DNA from: Limanda limanda
Lineage: Eukaryota; Chordata; Actinopteri; Pleuronectiformes; Pleuronectidae
Length of the DNA: 64,000 nt
Direction: 5' to 3'
Assembly: GCF_963576545.1 (NCBI RefSeq)
Contig: NC_083642.1
Location: 745,849-809,848 of the forward strand
The notes beneath the pieces are model-generated. The model did no database searches and was not told the origin of the DNA. It saw nothing but the letters and a program-made list of their open reading frames with translations. This document shows positions 1-29,601 of the stretch, piece by piece. A program made the translations under genes and the position numbers. The stretch's first letter is position 1. Each line of letters begins with the position of its first letter.

Positions 1-1017
1 AATCATTTCTATGATTTAGTTTCTACTTTGAACTAAATGTCTGAATGCAGTGATCTCAGCTGAAGCATGGAAACTGTTTCTAGTTAAAACAAAAGGTGAA
101 GAATAAAGTCTTCAAAGACGTAAATGTTTTCATGAATCAGTTCAGCCACAGACGTTTGCAGCTGCAGTCATAACTCATTAAAGTTTGATATATTCAAAAG
201 AATTCAACTTTAATTATTCAAGTATTTTCCTATCATCTTGACTGTAAGAGGATCAAAGCGACTTAAAGTAAACAAAACGATTTTAAGAATTAAGTCCCAG
301 TTTATAGTCTCTAGCTTTGTGAATGTGATTGAAGGACATGTTAGAAACTTTGTTGTTTCTGAATTCACTGAATCTGAGCCTCACATGTTTTTCATGTTTG
401 AATCCGAAGCAGCAGAAGCTGAAGCCGAGTGGGCGGAGCCAGTTTGTGCAGGAATGTTTTTTCCCTTCCGAGTTTCCAGATGTGATTGTGTAACTGCAGC
501 ACATGAAGTTGTGTTGTGTTGACTCTGCTGCTGGAACACTCAGCGTCTGGTGAACACGGAGACGCCTTCATCCGCTCGTCCTCATGAGGCCCCTCCACCG
601 CGATGTGGGCGGGGCTAAACCCTGATCCCTTTGTTCCTCGCAGCAGACACACAACACGAGTCGGGGGGGTTAGGCTGCCAGAGGCTACTTTAATGCGTTT
701 GCAACCACAAGGTGACAGAGTGAGGAGAGTTCACAAAGCATGTGTGTTGACAACAGGATTACAAACACACAACAGTACAAATGTTAAAAAACAAGCTCAT
801 TAGTTTCATCATCATCATCTTTTTCTTTTTTTATATTTTTTCTTTTTCTTAAGTTGTCAATAAAAAACACAAGGAAACAAAACATGAAGGCAGCCTGTCC
901 TACAACGAATAATAATAAAAAACTGAATGTTAACGGGACCGTCTCCCGTCACCGAGCGCTGGTCGTTGGTTCGATCCCCCCCCCCCCCGAGGTGTGGGGC
1001 GGAGTGAGGCGGCAGCA
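1..1017. other. Region 3' of ppdpf (its 3'UTR and flank)
   Basis: No gene is supported here. Bases just below 1018 should be the 3'UTR of the minus-strand ppdpf gene. There is no AATAAA on that strand; the best candidate is a variant ATTAAA (plus-strand TTTAAT near 690). Around 925-990 a stretch containing GGTTCGATCC resembles a tRNA-type B box, so a decayed tRNA-derived SINE is possible but unproven. Short open frames in this interval have no recognisable similarity. Confidence 0.4.
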
Positions 1018-2488
1018 TCAGGAGGAGGCGGGGCTTCCTGCGTCGCTGCTCTCACTCACCTGGCGTTGCATCACCATCTCCTTGGCAACGCAGGTGATCT
1101 GACCGTTTGTCACCGCACCCAGAGCCCCCCCCGCCCTGAGGACACAAGAGACACACTGAGACCAGATCTGGAGAACCTGTGGAGACCTGTCCTCCATCTT
1201 CACTGTGGGATCATCTCCTTCACACAGGGACCAGGCAGAGCCTTAGAGTCATGTGACCTCAGGAGGTTAAACTCCAGAGATCATCTTTCATAACTAAGAG
1301 TTCAGTTTTATAAACGTCTGATACTTACTTCAGCTGAGCCTCCTCCGTCACAGGGGTCATCCCGGGGGGCTTCCCGAAGAAGAAGCTGGACCACCAGTGT
1401 CCAGAGTCCTGCTTGGGAAGTCCTGCGGAGACACAGGAGGACGACACCAGGTTCAGACCTCAGACCTTCAGACTCAGAGTTCTATCAGAGCAGCTCTCAG
1501 GAAGCTTCACTAACTGGAGTCGTGCTGTTTGTTCAACATTTGAAAACTCAGATGAGACGGACGAAGGTTTAAGAGCTTTAAAGACACTCTGGTCTTCATG
1601 AGGAGCAGAGGACCAGTGACTGTGGAGAGGATGAAGAGTTTCCACCGAGCAGCTGCTTCTCCAGAGCAGAACCGCCCTCGACTGGTTCTCTGGAGTTCAC
1701 TAAATCAAATGGTTCTGAATAAAAAGGTCCAGAAGTTTAACTCGATGTCTGAAGAAAAGTACATTGGATTTGTCACACTAACATTTATAAGTGAGTATGT
1801 TTTGTCTTTTGAATCATTATTAATAACTGAACAACACAAAAGAAAAACAGTGAACTGAGCCGACTGCACACGCCCACATGTCCCCTTTCACCTAGTTTCA
1901 TGTACAGCACTGAGAGAGAGAGAGAGAGAGAGGGTGTGTGTCAGTGTGTGTGTGTCTGAGGGTGTGTGTGTGTGAGGGTGTGTGTGTGTGAGGGTGTGTG
2001 TGTGTATACAGTGTTAGCAGCCATTCAAAAGCTGACCCTGCGGTTTTAAAACACACGAGTCAACACAATCCTTCACCAGTGTTTCACACATGCAGCTTCA
2101 CTGGGACCAGGTCAAAGGCAGCAGGTGTGAACTGGTGCAGAGGGTCACCGCTGGTCACTACTACATCCTGACCACTAGAGGCGCAGTTTAAATTATTATT
2201 ACCATTATTACCAATATTACTATATACTGCTATTATATTGGTATAATTACTATACTATATATATTGTACTATTTTTATATACTGTCTAACAATAACATTA
2301 CCATCATATCATCAGTACTATTACCATCATCTTGCCACTGCACCTTATCTACCTATTTATCTTGTGTTTCTGTTTTTATTCTTTCTACTTCAATATTTTT
2401 TATTGTATTCTATTCTATTGTATTTTATTGTATTCAAATATACCGGCTGCTATGACAACTTAATTTCCCTTCGGGGATGAATAAAGTA

Positions 2489-2527
<39 letters not shown>

Positions 2528-3778
2528 CATCTATCCATCTATCCATCTATCCATCTATCCATCTGTCTATCTGTCTATCTGTCTATCTGTCTATCTATCT
2601 ATCTACCTATCTATCTATCTATCTATCTATCCATCTGTCTAAATTCAATCCTCCTCACTGAGAGGAGAATGAAATCCTGGTCGGAGCAGAAACAACCTGA
2701 TCTCCATGTTTCCATAATCACATCCACAGACGACTCAACCACAGGAATCAGGAAGTTTCTCAATCTCATTCGCAGCATTACAACATCAGTGAGTAACGGT
2801 GACGAATCACGAGTGTTTGGTCTGAAACAGGAAGTAGACTCGTGGAGCGACTGGTGGGTTAGCTCCTCCCACAGCGGCTGGTCCCACCCGGAGCAGAGGC
2901 AACACATTCAGGAGGAGGTGTGGTACCTGGGTGGTGAGGGATGACCTCGCCGCTGAACTCCGAACTGCCACACGAGCTGCTGCTGGAGGTGGAGCCTATG
3001 CGCCCTGGGGGGGGGGGGGAGCAGGAGAAGAGAGGCGTTAATCACTGATGTTCTCAGACTTTAACTCTCTGTAAGTCTTCACATAGCTGCCAGGCTGCAG
3101 CTCCTGGTTCCATCAGACATGTTATGATCTGTGGAGCCTTAATACAAACACCCCCCCCTTCTTATACAGGTTCTAAATATAACTCAACACAACAACACAA
3201 CACAACACAGGAAGGGAGTCGCCTCGGGTTCCTTCCCTCAGACGATTTAAAACAAGACGCAGCTTCTGCTAAAGATGGAATGTGTATTAATGTGCATCTT
3301 CATTTAAATGTCTTGTGTTATATAATCTGTTGACTTGTGTACTTGTACATAAAAACACACCTTGTTAAACCCTATGAGACAAACTGTGATTTGTGAATAT
3401 GGGACACACAAATAAATTGATTAATAAATCTAAATGTTTCCAGCATTGTTCAAACCCAAAGTTCAATTGTGGATTTAATGGAAATAACTTAAAATCTAAT
3501 GTTAAACACAAAGGAAATGATCAGTGTTGAAATTCAGCAGAATTCATATTTTTTAAAGTTTCTAAGAGTTCAATCAATACGATCATTGAATTACTTTGTT
3601 GTAAATTTAACAACTTGGTCTAAAGTTGACCCAGTGTGATGATGCTTCATTGAGCTGTGCAGTAAATCCACAGTGAGTCAGAGTGTTAACTGGACAGCAG
3701 CCTGTAGGGGGCGACAGACTCACTTCGGTAGTAGTCAGCTGTTGCCACCAGAGAACCCCCGGCTGGAATCGCTGCCAT
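1018..3778 (-). CDS. ppdpf: PPDPF (pancreatic progenitor cell differentiation and proliferation factor), four coding exons
   Basis: Small vertebrate protein. The zebrafish homologue exdpf is linked to exocrine pancreas differentiation; its molecular activity is poorly defined. Coding exons on the minus strand are 3724-3778, 2927-3004, 1329-1422 and 1018-1135, all with GT-AG junctions and matching phases. They give 114 residues, the same length as human PPDPF. The start [20 protein letters not shown] and the internal [11 protein letters not shown] block are family hallmarks, and IGST followed by a serine run matches the conserved segment between them. The C-terminus has [18 protein letters not shown], then [12 protein letters not shown] and TGA. 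The start is fixed by the conserved N-terminus. An upstream acceptor at 3807/3808 shows the exon continues as 5'UTR, reached from the non-coding exon near 4.84 kb. Which teleost paralogue (a or b) was not determined. Confidence 0.95.
1912..2003. repeat. (GA)n and GT-rich simple repeats
   Basis: A short GA run is followed by a GTGTGTGTGAGG-like degenerate array. It lies in ppdpf intron between the exons at 1422 and 2927. Confidence 0.85.
2165..2640 (+). mobile_element. LINE-type 3' tail ending in a (TATC)n microsatellite
   Basis: An AT-rich stretch leads into AATTTCCCTTCGGGGATG, then AATAAAGTAATC, then about 150 bp of TATC/CATC/TGTC tetranucleotides. This arrangement (TTCCC..CGGGGAT..AATAAAGT plus a tandem 3' tail) is typical of 3' ends of L2/CR1-like non-LTR retrotransposons in fish. 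No reverse transcriptase coding sequence remains. It lies in ppdpf intron between coding exons 2 and 3. Family assignment is from memory of such tails. Confidence 0.6.
3362..3425 (+). mobile_element. Short copy of a dispersed retroelement-like 3' tail
   Basis: The segment containing CCTATGAGACAAACTGTG, then GTGATTTGTGAATATGGG and an AAATAAATTGATT tail recurs almost identically at 37833-37895. Only the terminal part is present here. Such TTGATT-tailed sequences are common dispersed repeats in teleosts. Confidence 0.55.
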
Positions 3779-4842
3779 CGTCCTGTCGCTGGTTGTGTAG
3801 ATGGAACCTGAAGAAGAAACAGATCAGTCACCAGAGAAATGAGATGTTTTATTAAAGATCATCGTCACAAACATCAGAGGAAAGTTCTGATAATCACTTC
3901 TTTAACAAGTTAAGATCCAAATATGTTCAGATCTAACTGGTTTTTATTATGACAGATGAATCAAGTTTTAAATGTGAGTCTCAAACGACCGAGTCGTGAT
4001 CGAGGCAGATTCTCGTTTCTTTAATAATCCACACGGAGCTGCAGCAGATTCATAACTGACCAACTGTTGGTGATAAGTTTGATTTACACTGGATTTAATT
4101 TAAAGTTGTTGTTTATAAACACATTGAGGATATGTATTGTACATGATTCCATATACAAGGTTTGTTTACGTGATCCTCTGATCACACGTTCATCATATTC
4201 AAGCAGAAAACAACTTCTTACATTGACATGATTACAGCTCTTAATATAAACATTTAACTCATATTAATGTTTATATTAACTGTTCTCTGTACAAGCAGCT
4301 GCAGCCTGAAGGTTCGTCCACATCCAAGAGGATCGGAAGTATATCCATAAAGTAATCAGATGTATATTTAATCAGATTGAAATGTTTGGTGATGATCAGC
4401 TTCAGATATTAAACTAACCAACACATCTGAAGATTCATCAAAACAGATTAATGATGATGATGTCACAGCTCAGATCAGCTCGATGATTACTGATGATTGA
4501 TTGATGATTCTGGATCAGCTCGATGATTATTGATTATTGATGTCTGATTCTGGATCAGCTCAAGGATCAGTGGTGTGAGGACATGATGACGTCATCTCAT
4601 CACAACAACAGACCTGAGGTTCACAACAACAACAGATCGTGACGTAAGCGCCGAGGCGACTTCACATTGAAACGTCAGATCTGAGATCAGTTCACATCGG
4701 AACAGCTGCTTCCTGTGACGGGTTCTGTTGGAACAGCTGCTTCCTGTAACGGTCTGTTTACTACTCATCCTCCAGCACCGTTAGCATCGTTAGCATCGTT
4801 AGCCTGTTAGCTCCCCCCCCCCCACCGGGACGACCCACGCAC

Positions 4843-4997
4843 CTCTCCCGGAGCAGACGAGCCGGAGCCGGGCGGCGGCAGCGGGACGAGTCGGTCAGAT
4901 CCTGGGGGGGGCGGAGCTACAGGCGACGGGTTCCATCGGAGGAAGAGTCCAGAAGAAGAGTCTCCGAGCGACGTCACCAGCTTCTTCTTCTGCAGGT
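4843..4997 (-). other. ppdpf: ppdpf non-coding exon 1 (5'UTR)
   Basis: A GC-rich segment ends on the minus strand in GGGAGAG followed by GTGCGT, a good donor, at 4843/4842. It lies just downstream of a TATA box and upstream of the first coding exon, which has an acceptor at 3807. The 5' boundary is estimated from TATA spacing. Confidence 0.65.
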
Positions 4998-5022
4998 TCT
5001 GCTCTGACGGAGCCGCAGCGGC

Positions 5023-5028
5023 TTTATA
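5023..5028 (-). promoter_or_regulatory. ppdpf: TATA box of ppdpf
   Basis: The minus strand reads GGTATAAAGCCG in a CpG-rich context, about 25-30 bp upstream of the inferred transcription start near 4.99 kb. CpG density falls away on either side of about 4.80-5.12 kb. Confidence 0.65.
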
Positions 5029-5040
5029 CCATACCCGAGA

Positions 5041-6300
5041 GGAGGTGACGTCACAGCGCGGACCGGCCTATCACAGGCCCGGGGGCGGGGCACAGACCTC
5101 AAAGACAACAAGGGGCGGGGCCACACACTGCAGCAGAGCAGGTCACAGCCTGTTTCTGTTATTACATATTATTTATTTAATTATATATCATGTTATATGA
5201 CTGCAGACCCTGTTACAAATATTACATCTTATATAAGATTATATTTTACATCAAATTATATATTACTTGTCAGACCAGGTTCCCATTATTATATTATATT
5301 ATATAAAAACTGTAAAAACGAGATGCTGACAATACAGTAGTTTTAAGTTTAAGATGATTTAAAGACACAAGTAACTGAGGAAGAATATTGAAGCAAAATA
5401 TCACTAGAGATTTAGGAATTTTAATAATAATCATAAACATGTGATATGTTCATAAAAACTGATCACAGTTTAAATGTGATCAGTGTAACATGTCATTTAG
5501 AAACAGACTGATCAACAAACTGAACCATCTCCCTGGAATGACTGCAGCTCCCTCCTGTGGTCAAATGTATGAACTGTAGTGTTGAGTCAGATTTTAAATT
5601 CAGAATTCAAACCTGCGCAGAGACACCAGTGGGTTTCTATCACCAGTGGGTTTCTATCACCAGTGGGTTTCTATCACCAGTGGGTTTCTATCACCAGTGG
5701 GTTCCATCATCTTCATCACTCGGCCACGACATCACAAGTCTTCATCATGACTCGTGTTCTAGTGACAGACCCACAACACATTTAGAGTATCGACCATAAA
5801 GGAACACGGTGGATATGACAGATCCCGAAGAGGAAGCAGATGAGACAGAAACCAAACACGCTAATTACATGTTAGTTCCTTTGTATGTTCAAAAGTTCAT
5901 GATTCTGATAAGTCTGGTTTGTGCTCACTACATTATATATGCAGTGTTTTGTGTGTCTGCTGTAGTTCATAATGATATAACTTTGTATAGAACATGAAGT
6001 GACCCTTGTGTGTGATGTGTTCACAGATCCATCATGTGACCAGTTTATTTTATTACAAACCTCTGTTACTGTCTCTGAACTGATGATGCTACATATTGTC
6101 ATTCAGCTCCGCACACAAAAAAATATGCATCTGTTCTATTAAAGTAAAACAGTATAAAACCCATAAATATGGTTTCAGAGGAAGTTTCATTAGTTCAAGA
6201 ATAAACTGAGTGTTTAAATATCAGAGCTTGAGACACAGAAGATAAAACCTTAGGAGACATAAACAGACACATTCAAACACGTTGTCATTTAAAGGAATGC
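5041..6300. other. Intergenic spacer between ppdpf and tpd52l2
   Basis: An AT-rich spacer between the ppdpf promoter and the tpd52l2 poly(A) signal. Apart from a five-copy 17-mer array, I see no exon-like or RNA-like structure. Confidence 0.5.
5624..5704. repeat. 17-bp tandem repeat, five copies
   Basis: The unit CACCAGTGGGTTTCTAT occurs in perfect tandem; the final copy is partial (GGGTTCC). Two small ORFs pass through it in different frames, which is a repeat effect. Confidence 0.9.
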
Positions 6301-9297
6301 TTTATTGATATCCAAACATATACAACAAAACCAAAAACTGATTCAAATCATAAGCTTCCACATCTGATCCCTTTTAATAATCTACATCAGCTGGAACTAA
6401 ATAAAGCTATGAGTATATTCTCCTGTCGTCCAGCGTCGGCTCCACTTCCCATCGGCACCAGAACTCAAATCAAAACTGAAAGAAAAGTACACAATCCTTT
6501 TCTGTCCAGATCCCACGACTGATTTACAGATTATAATCCCAAAGGTCGTTTTATCTGCAATTCACACTTTAATCTATTTTAAATGAGATTTTTTGGAGTG
6601 AGAGCTAAAATAAAAGACTTTAGATATAAACGTGTTTAGTGAGCGTCTGCGTTCTCACGTTGGCAAAGCACAAAGTCAGAGAGAAGCTTTGTTACATGTT
6701 TAAACATCTGCTTTTAACTGATGGCAAATTAATTATACATATGATCATTCTCTTGAATCCACATCTATAGAAAGAAAAATAAACTATGCTCAACCGAACA
6801 GAAAAATATCAACTAACAAAACGATCAACACAAAAAAGCAAAATACGCAAATGATCGAATCTGAAGCAGTTTGACGGGAAGTTGGTTTTAAAAATGTGTT
6901 TTTTTACTTCACGTTTGTTCTTTGTCGTTTAAATCTTCCTGCGAAGTTTTGGCTGAAATCATTTAATGATCGAAAATGTTAACGGTGTTAAATCATTAAT
7001 ATTTCAGCCAGTTTCTACCTGAATGAAACACGTGGTTTAGAGACGAGGATCCGAGAGCAACGCTGAAGGATCATCACACACAGCGACTCCAGAGAGAACC
7101 AGTGTTCCCAGTGCTTCTCTCAGACGCTGCTCAGGATCCACTCAACACACTTTTAAAGTTCACTTCCCCACGAATCAAGTGCACGATCTTCTTCAATGAA
7201 CCTTTCAATCAACTCTTAACTTCACATTAGCTCTGTTTGCTCACGTGTGCAGACATCGTGTTCACTTTGACCTGAAAGGTTTAAATCTCTGGCTCCAGTG
7301 AGAATCTCTACGGTTGAAACCAGATCCTGAAGCTCACGTCCACTCAGGAGACTTTGAGTCGGACTTTTGGCAACGATGAAACCTCGTCTGAACCTGAGCA
7401 GAGTTTAGAGAGTTCAGGGTTTGTTCCTCCATCGAGTCTGAGGTCACACGAGCATCATGAACCTGCAGCTGATGGAGCAGAGACACATCTGGGTTTCACC
7501 ACTAGGAGGCAGTGTTGCCCGTGTATCAGCAAACTTTTGGCCAGAGAAACAAAAACACTAGAAGGTGTTGTTCTTTTTCCATATTCAAGAGCAAAGTGAC
7601 GGTGCTGCACGACTCAGAGACGCCTGAGAGCATCACAACATGTGTGTGTGTGTGTGTGTTTGTGTGAGTGTGTGAGTGTGTGAGTGCTGGGGCGGTGCAG
7701 GTCAACAACAATAAGAGCAACTGTGATTGTGTGTGTCTTTTGGCGTGGTGCAGCGTGTGTGCACCATCAGGACATGTAGTGTGTTAACAGAGGTGCATCG
7801 AGGGCTCGTTGGCGAAGCTTCAGCAGATGTTTGTTAAAGGACCTGTCAGACTCCTCCCCCCTCCCCCCCCCCCCTTCCTTCATCCAACCGGTCTGTTCAA
7901 CAAACACAAATACGTACAAAACAAACTACACCTGGAGTTCTACAGAACGGGTGAAACGGTTAAAGTGAGTAAGGCCGATAGAAGAGCGCCGATAGAGTTA
8001 CACCGCCAAGCATCGTCTCTATCGTCAAGGGAAGGAAGCGAGGGAAGGAGCTGAGGAGACAGGAGAGGAGACAGGAGAGGAGACAGTCGAGAGAAGGTTT
8101 CAGATCGGCTGGCGAACGCCAACGTGCTCGTCTGAAACCAAACGACCTCGGTGACCCTGCTCGCCCCCCCGACGGCTTCACATCCCCGGGAACGAGTCAG
8201 TTCCTCAAACGTTTGGTTTTAACATCTGAGCAGAAACAACTGTGTCTGTGAAACTGAATCATTCCCCCCCGAACGTGATCACTACCCCCCCCCGCTGACG
8301 ATAGATTTATTCATATATATTTATACATATTGATAAAAGTTATGTAAAAACATTATGCAAAGCAGTGTAAAATAGTTTATAATACAAAATGGTTTAAGGT
8401 TTTATTTTTTTCTGTTTTTTTTTTTTTACAGGAGACCTTGGTCGTTATGGTTCAGCTGAGATGAGATGAGCACATGCATGTAGCAGGTCAACCCCCCCCC
8501 GCCCGCCCCGCCCCAGTCCCACCACTGACCTCTGACCTCTGACCTGTGAGTGAAGCTGGGGGCGAGTTGGGGAGAAAGGGAACGACTGAAGCAGGCAGAG
8601 AGAAAGTTGACAGAAATATTAGAGTCAAGCAGCGAATCAACGGTTTTTCTTACGCCCATAACCAACCACACACCCCCCCCCCCCAGTCTGCAGGGTTAGA
8701 CCACCCCCCCCCCAGTCTGCAGGGTTAGACCACCCCCCCCCCCCCACCCCACCCGAGGGAAACGTCGGATCGAATGTGACGACGAATCAATTTGATCAAA
8801 TCTTAATAAACTAACTGAACTGGCTTCGGGCTTCGTGACGTCTGGGGATCAAATCTTTCTAAAACAACTCGAGGCCAAAATGAGAAATCTGACGTCTCAG
8901 TTTTCCTCGATGATCAGCTGATGCGTTTTCATGGCGAATGTGGACGTGAGGAAGTGACCCGGGGGGGGGGAAGTGACCGGGGGGGGGAAGTGATCATGTG
9001 ACTAAAGGCGACGAGTCTGTAAATTATTCCGGTCGAGAGATCAACAATTTATTTTTTCCGCAGCGATGCAGAGGAGTGAAGGTTGACCTCCGACCTCAAA
9101 TTCACAAGGCCGCCGCCTCCGCCGCTCGGCGCTTTGGGGCGAGTGAGTGGAGGTGAGGCGGTGAGGTGGAGGGTCAAAGGTCAGGGCGGACCCTGACGTG
9201 TGAGGTGATAACAGTACAGTCTCAGGTCATGAAGGAAGGTGGCAGCTAGGGGGGGGGGGGAGGAGGAGGAACAGGAAGTGGAAGAGGCGGGGTGCGT
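6301..9297 (-). other. tpd52l2: tpd52l2 3'UTR with poly(A) signal at 6301-6306
   Basis: Downstream of the TGA at 9298-9300 the minus strand runs about 3 kb with no further acceptor-flanked coding exon, to AATAAA (plus TTTATT) at 6301-6306. The interval includes a (GT)n run near 7640-7685 and several poly-C or poly-G tracts (about 7855, 8270, 8490, 8675-8750, 8960, 9248). The long 3'UTR is inferred from the stop codon and poly(A) signal, not from transcripts. Confidence 0.6.
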
Positions 9298-26188
<16,891 letters not shown>

Positions 26189-26206
<18 letters not shown>

Positions 26207-26520
26207 GACGAGATGTGACGTAGTTCGTGTCGTCAGGAGTCAAACTGGTGGTAACGGAGCTGAACTGGGACCAGCGGGACTTGTATTCCGGGTCTTCACT
26301 GGATCCGGGTCTTCACTGGATCCAGAACAAACAGCGACGACGACGGAACCAGAGAAGAAGAAGAGCAGAGCGGCCAGCCAGCCACGTCCGGTCCGGGGTT
26401 TCAAAATAAAAGCTGCGACTCATCCTTCAGCTGCCGCGTCAGGAGAGGGATTGCGTCACAGCGGCGCGACAACAACATTTAAGTTTATACATTTATCCAG
26501 ACTCCTCATTGGATGATAGA
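26189..26520 (-). promoter_or_regulatory. tpd52l2: tpd52l2 5' end, CpG-rich
   Basis: The interval holds coding exon 1 (ATG 26204-26206, donor CAAG|GTAGCG at 26188/26187) and the CpG-enriched sequence upstream on the minus strand. It includes a CRE-like TGACGCAA near 26450-26460. No TATA box was recognised, so the start is probably dispersed. The exact transcription start is unknown. Confidence 0.55.
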
Positions 26521-27589
26521 TTTATGAAAGAGATTTCTTATTGATTCATTATATTAACTTGACGCTTTAATGTTTTTAAACTGGAGAGAGAAAAATATTA
26601 AAATGTAAATCCACATTGTCTGTAGTGATGTAGTGTGTTGTCAGTACTCAACGGAACAGCTGACTCATGCATGTTTAAAACACAGTGGACATGAGCCCCC
26701 CCCGGTGGACCGCTCATTGTCCGGGACATTTCCGAATGTCCAGTAAACTGGGTGTAGTCTTTTTATGCTTTTATTATGAAGATGTTTCTAATCCAGGCAG
26801 GAAGTTCTGTTCTGGCGCGCTGAAGTGACGTCACAGAGTGTGTGTAATGTGGCTGCTTTAACGTTTTGTTGTTTTTATATATATGTCAGTTATATTGAAT
26901 CTATCAGTCAACTAATCTGTAAATTAGATTTCTTTAGTCATTGTTACATTTTTTTTTATAAAGCAAAGTTTACATAAAATTTTATATTTCTTCAAAATAT
27001 TAATATTTTATAGTTTTGCTGACAGCAAGTCTTATTGGGTTCTTTAAGATCTGGACAAAACAAATCGTCTGGACATGAGTCTTGTTGTGGAAATGTATTG
27101 CTTTAGCTATTCTGTAAAACGTCATACCTTGAATAATAAATAGTCAAAAAGAATATTATGAAAATAATATAATATCTTATCCAGGTTTTCTGTGTCACGT
27201 CTCAGATTTGGAATGAGTCAAAAAGCTGATCCAGAGACACCAACAAAAAGTAAATAAACAGTGACAATACAAGCGGTGACATTACAAACCGAATCTATCA
27301 TGTAAATTAAAACAGTAATTACATGTGAACAAAATCTGATTTATTTCATCTTTTCTTGCATTAAATAAAACCAGAATCTGTCTACACATGAAGGAAAGTG
27401 CTTATTGAACTCACACAGAGGAAACTCTGATTCGCTCTGATCGAGGTTTGTGACGTCACCTCAGTTTGTCACTGAAGAGTTTGAAGTTATGTTTTGGAAG
27501 TTTGTCACATCACAAGATATTTGATGTAAGAGATAAAATATTGTTTCATTGAAGTAAACTTTAATTTAATCCCTGCAGCTAAAGTAACA
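26521..27589. other. AT-rich intergenic spacer
   Basis: Lies between the tpd52l2 promoter and the coiled-coil ORF. No gene, RNA or long repeat was recognised; poly-T and AT-rich stretches dominate. Confidence 0.45.
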
Positions 27590-27730
27590 GGCTAACGCCG
27601 GACTGTGAATAAAGATGGAGAACACAACGGCTCCTGAGACTGAAGCCAGAGTGTCTCTATCGCCCCCTGGTGTCTGGCTTTAGTAAAGGTCATGAACTCC
27701 TCCTCCTCCATGTCAGCAGATGGGACCAAC
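27590..27730 (+). mobile_element. Dispersed teleost repeat fragment
   Basis: Includes AATAAAGATGGAG, TCGCCCCCTGGTG, then GTCATGAACTCCTCC and GTCAGCAGATGGGACC. This ordered set of motifs recurs widely in fish genomes as a short interspersed element. The assignment rests on general recall, with no search behind it. Confidence 0.4.
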
Positions 27731-27875
27731 CAGCGACCTGAAGAACAGATGGAACCAGTTCACTCCCAGATCACAGCCCAGAGGTCACCGGGGTCATCAG
27801 TCCCCAGTCAACTCGTCTTCAAACACATTCTAACTCCACAGAAAACAAATCAAACAAAACCCTCAGTACACAGAG

Positions 27876-28403
27876 TTACATGTGAAAAGAGAAATCCTGG
27901 TTTTTCCTCTGGAGATCCTTGTTTTTCCTCTGGAGATCCTGGCTGATTCTCTGGAGATCCTGGTTTTCGCTCTGGAGATTGTTGTTTTCGCTCTGGAGAT
28001 CCTGGCTTCGTCTCTTGAGGACAAGCATTTCTTGTAGTAGGAACTGGTTTTCTTCCTGGTGCTGCAGGTTTTCTCCCCAGAGAACCTGGTTTTCCTCCTG
28101 TAGGAACAGATGTTCTCCCTTGAGAACCTGGTTTTCTTCTTGGGATATCTCGATTTCTCGCTCCAGGTAGATGTTTCTTTCCAGATGGATCTTGATTTTT
28201 TTCTCAAATATCCCGGTGTCTGTCTGGACCCTCATGAGTTCTCCCTTGAGTTTTATGATTTCTCCCTGGAGGTCCACTTTATCTTGAAAGAGGTCCACTT
28301 TTTCTCCCAGGAGGATCTTGAATTCTCCCCGGAGTTTCTCGAGATCTTCCTGGAGTTCTTCTCCCATGGCCCAGAGACTCTGAGTGTCCTGAGGCTCGAG
28401 CAT
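27876..28403 (-). CDS. Hypothetical coiled-coil protein, 175 aa, heptad-repeat
   Basis: A single open frame from ATG (28403) to a stop at 27876. It begins MLEPQDTQSLWAMGEELQ and is almost wholly predicted coiled coil (charged, with Leu/Ile at heptad spacing) to the end DFSFHM. The second half is built from seven-residue units such as LQSENQD, LQRISQD, LQRKNKD and LQRKNQD, encoded by 21-bp DNA repeats. Just 5' of the ATG the minus strand has an acceptor-like TTTTGTATTGACAG, so a spliced 5'UTR is possible. I do not recognise the family. Unlike the minisatellite ORFs in this window, it has non-repetitive N-terminal codons and mixed composition, so a real gene is plausible. It could also be a recent pseudogene or a chance frame over a repeat. 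Confidence 0.5.
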   Translation of the reverse strand: MLEPQDTQSLWAMGEELQEDLEKLRGEFKILLGEKVDLFQDKVDLQGEIIKLKGELMRVQTDTGIFEKKIKIHLERNIYLEREIEISQEENQVLKGEHLFLQEENQVLWGENLQHQEENQFLLQEMLVLKRRSQDLQSENNNLQSENQDLQRISQDLQRKNKDLQRKNQDFSFHM

Positions 28404-28439
28404 TTTTTATTTCTGCTCTCTGTCAATACAAAATGCTGA

Positions 28440-29276
28440 ATCAACTTACAGCTCTGAATAATTCACACAGTATATTCTGAGCTATGTCTTTATTAGTATT
28501 AGTATCTCTGATCGTTCTTCTTCGGTGGTTTATCGGCGAGTGACAACCATTACTACTGCTTTCATACAAATAATTCTCCCTTTGAATTCTAAATGCTTTG
28601 ATGATAATATAACATCAAAGGAACTTGGACCACAGTGTTGTTAGTGTGTCTCATTGCATTGCTGTAAAAAATGAATGGGAGTCAATGTCTCTCGCCCATT
28701 TAGAGCGAGAGGCGAGCGGACTGGTTTCCAGCTACGTTCTGTGTGGCTGCTCTCAGAGTGGAGGTCGTCATTCAGCATTTTTAAATCAAACTTGTTAGCT
28801 TCATAAGAATGTCACAGGAAAGCTATGAGAGCTAAACCTTTGGCTGTATCCATTTTTTAACCCTCTCCATTGGGTCTATTGTTAATTATGAGAGGACATT
28901 TCTGGAATTAGTAAATCAGTCAAACTTTTCCCAAGGTCCCATTTCTTAACTCAAACCAATAGAGATACCTGTGTGTTGGGATTCTCACGGTGTCTTTATT
29001 TCAAAGATACGACTTTTAGTTTTTGAATATTCGCACGTTGTTGGAGAGTTTTCTCTTCTCCAGTGTGTTTAGCCAGGAAAGATTCCTTTGATGTCGCTGA
29101 TGTTGCGATAAGTTTAAATCTCTTATTCCCCGATGGAAAGTGTTTCGTCCATATTTATTTACAGAGTTTGGCAAATACAGTAAACATAATACAATATACT
29201 TTTCCAAGTACAAGTACTAAAACCTCATACTTGTACATCTTGTACTACTTGTAATACAACTAGTCCTACTACGATA
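28440..29276. other. Spacer with an old dispersed repeat
   Basis: No gene is seen. About 28940-29030 matches, in inverted orientation, 51075-51160 in dnajc5 intron 1 (shared TTGG-ATTCTCAC, GTGTCTTTATTTCAAA). This indicates a dispersed element of unknown class. Confidence 0.4.
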
Positions 29277-29289
29277 ATGAATACTGCTG

Positions 29290-29601
<312 letters not shown>

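Noticed and set aside
925..990. tRNA gene suggested by GGTTCGATCC
   Set aside because: No convincing A box or cloverleaf could be drawn and the match runs into a poly-C tract; at best a SINE remnant.
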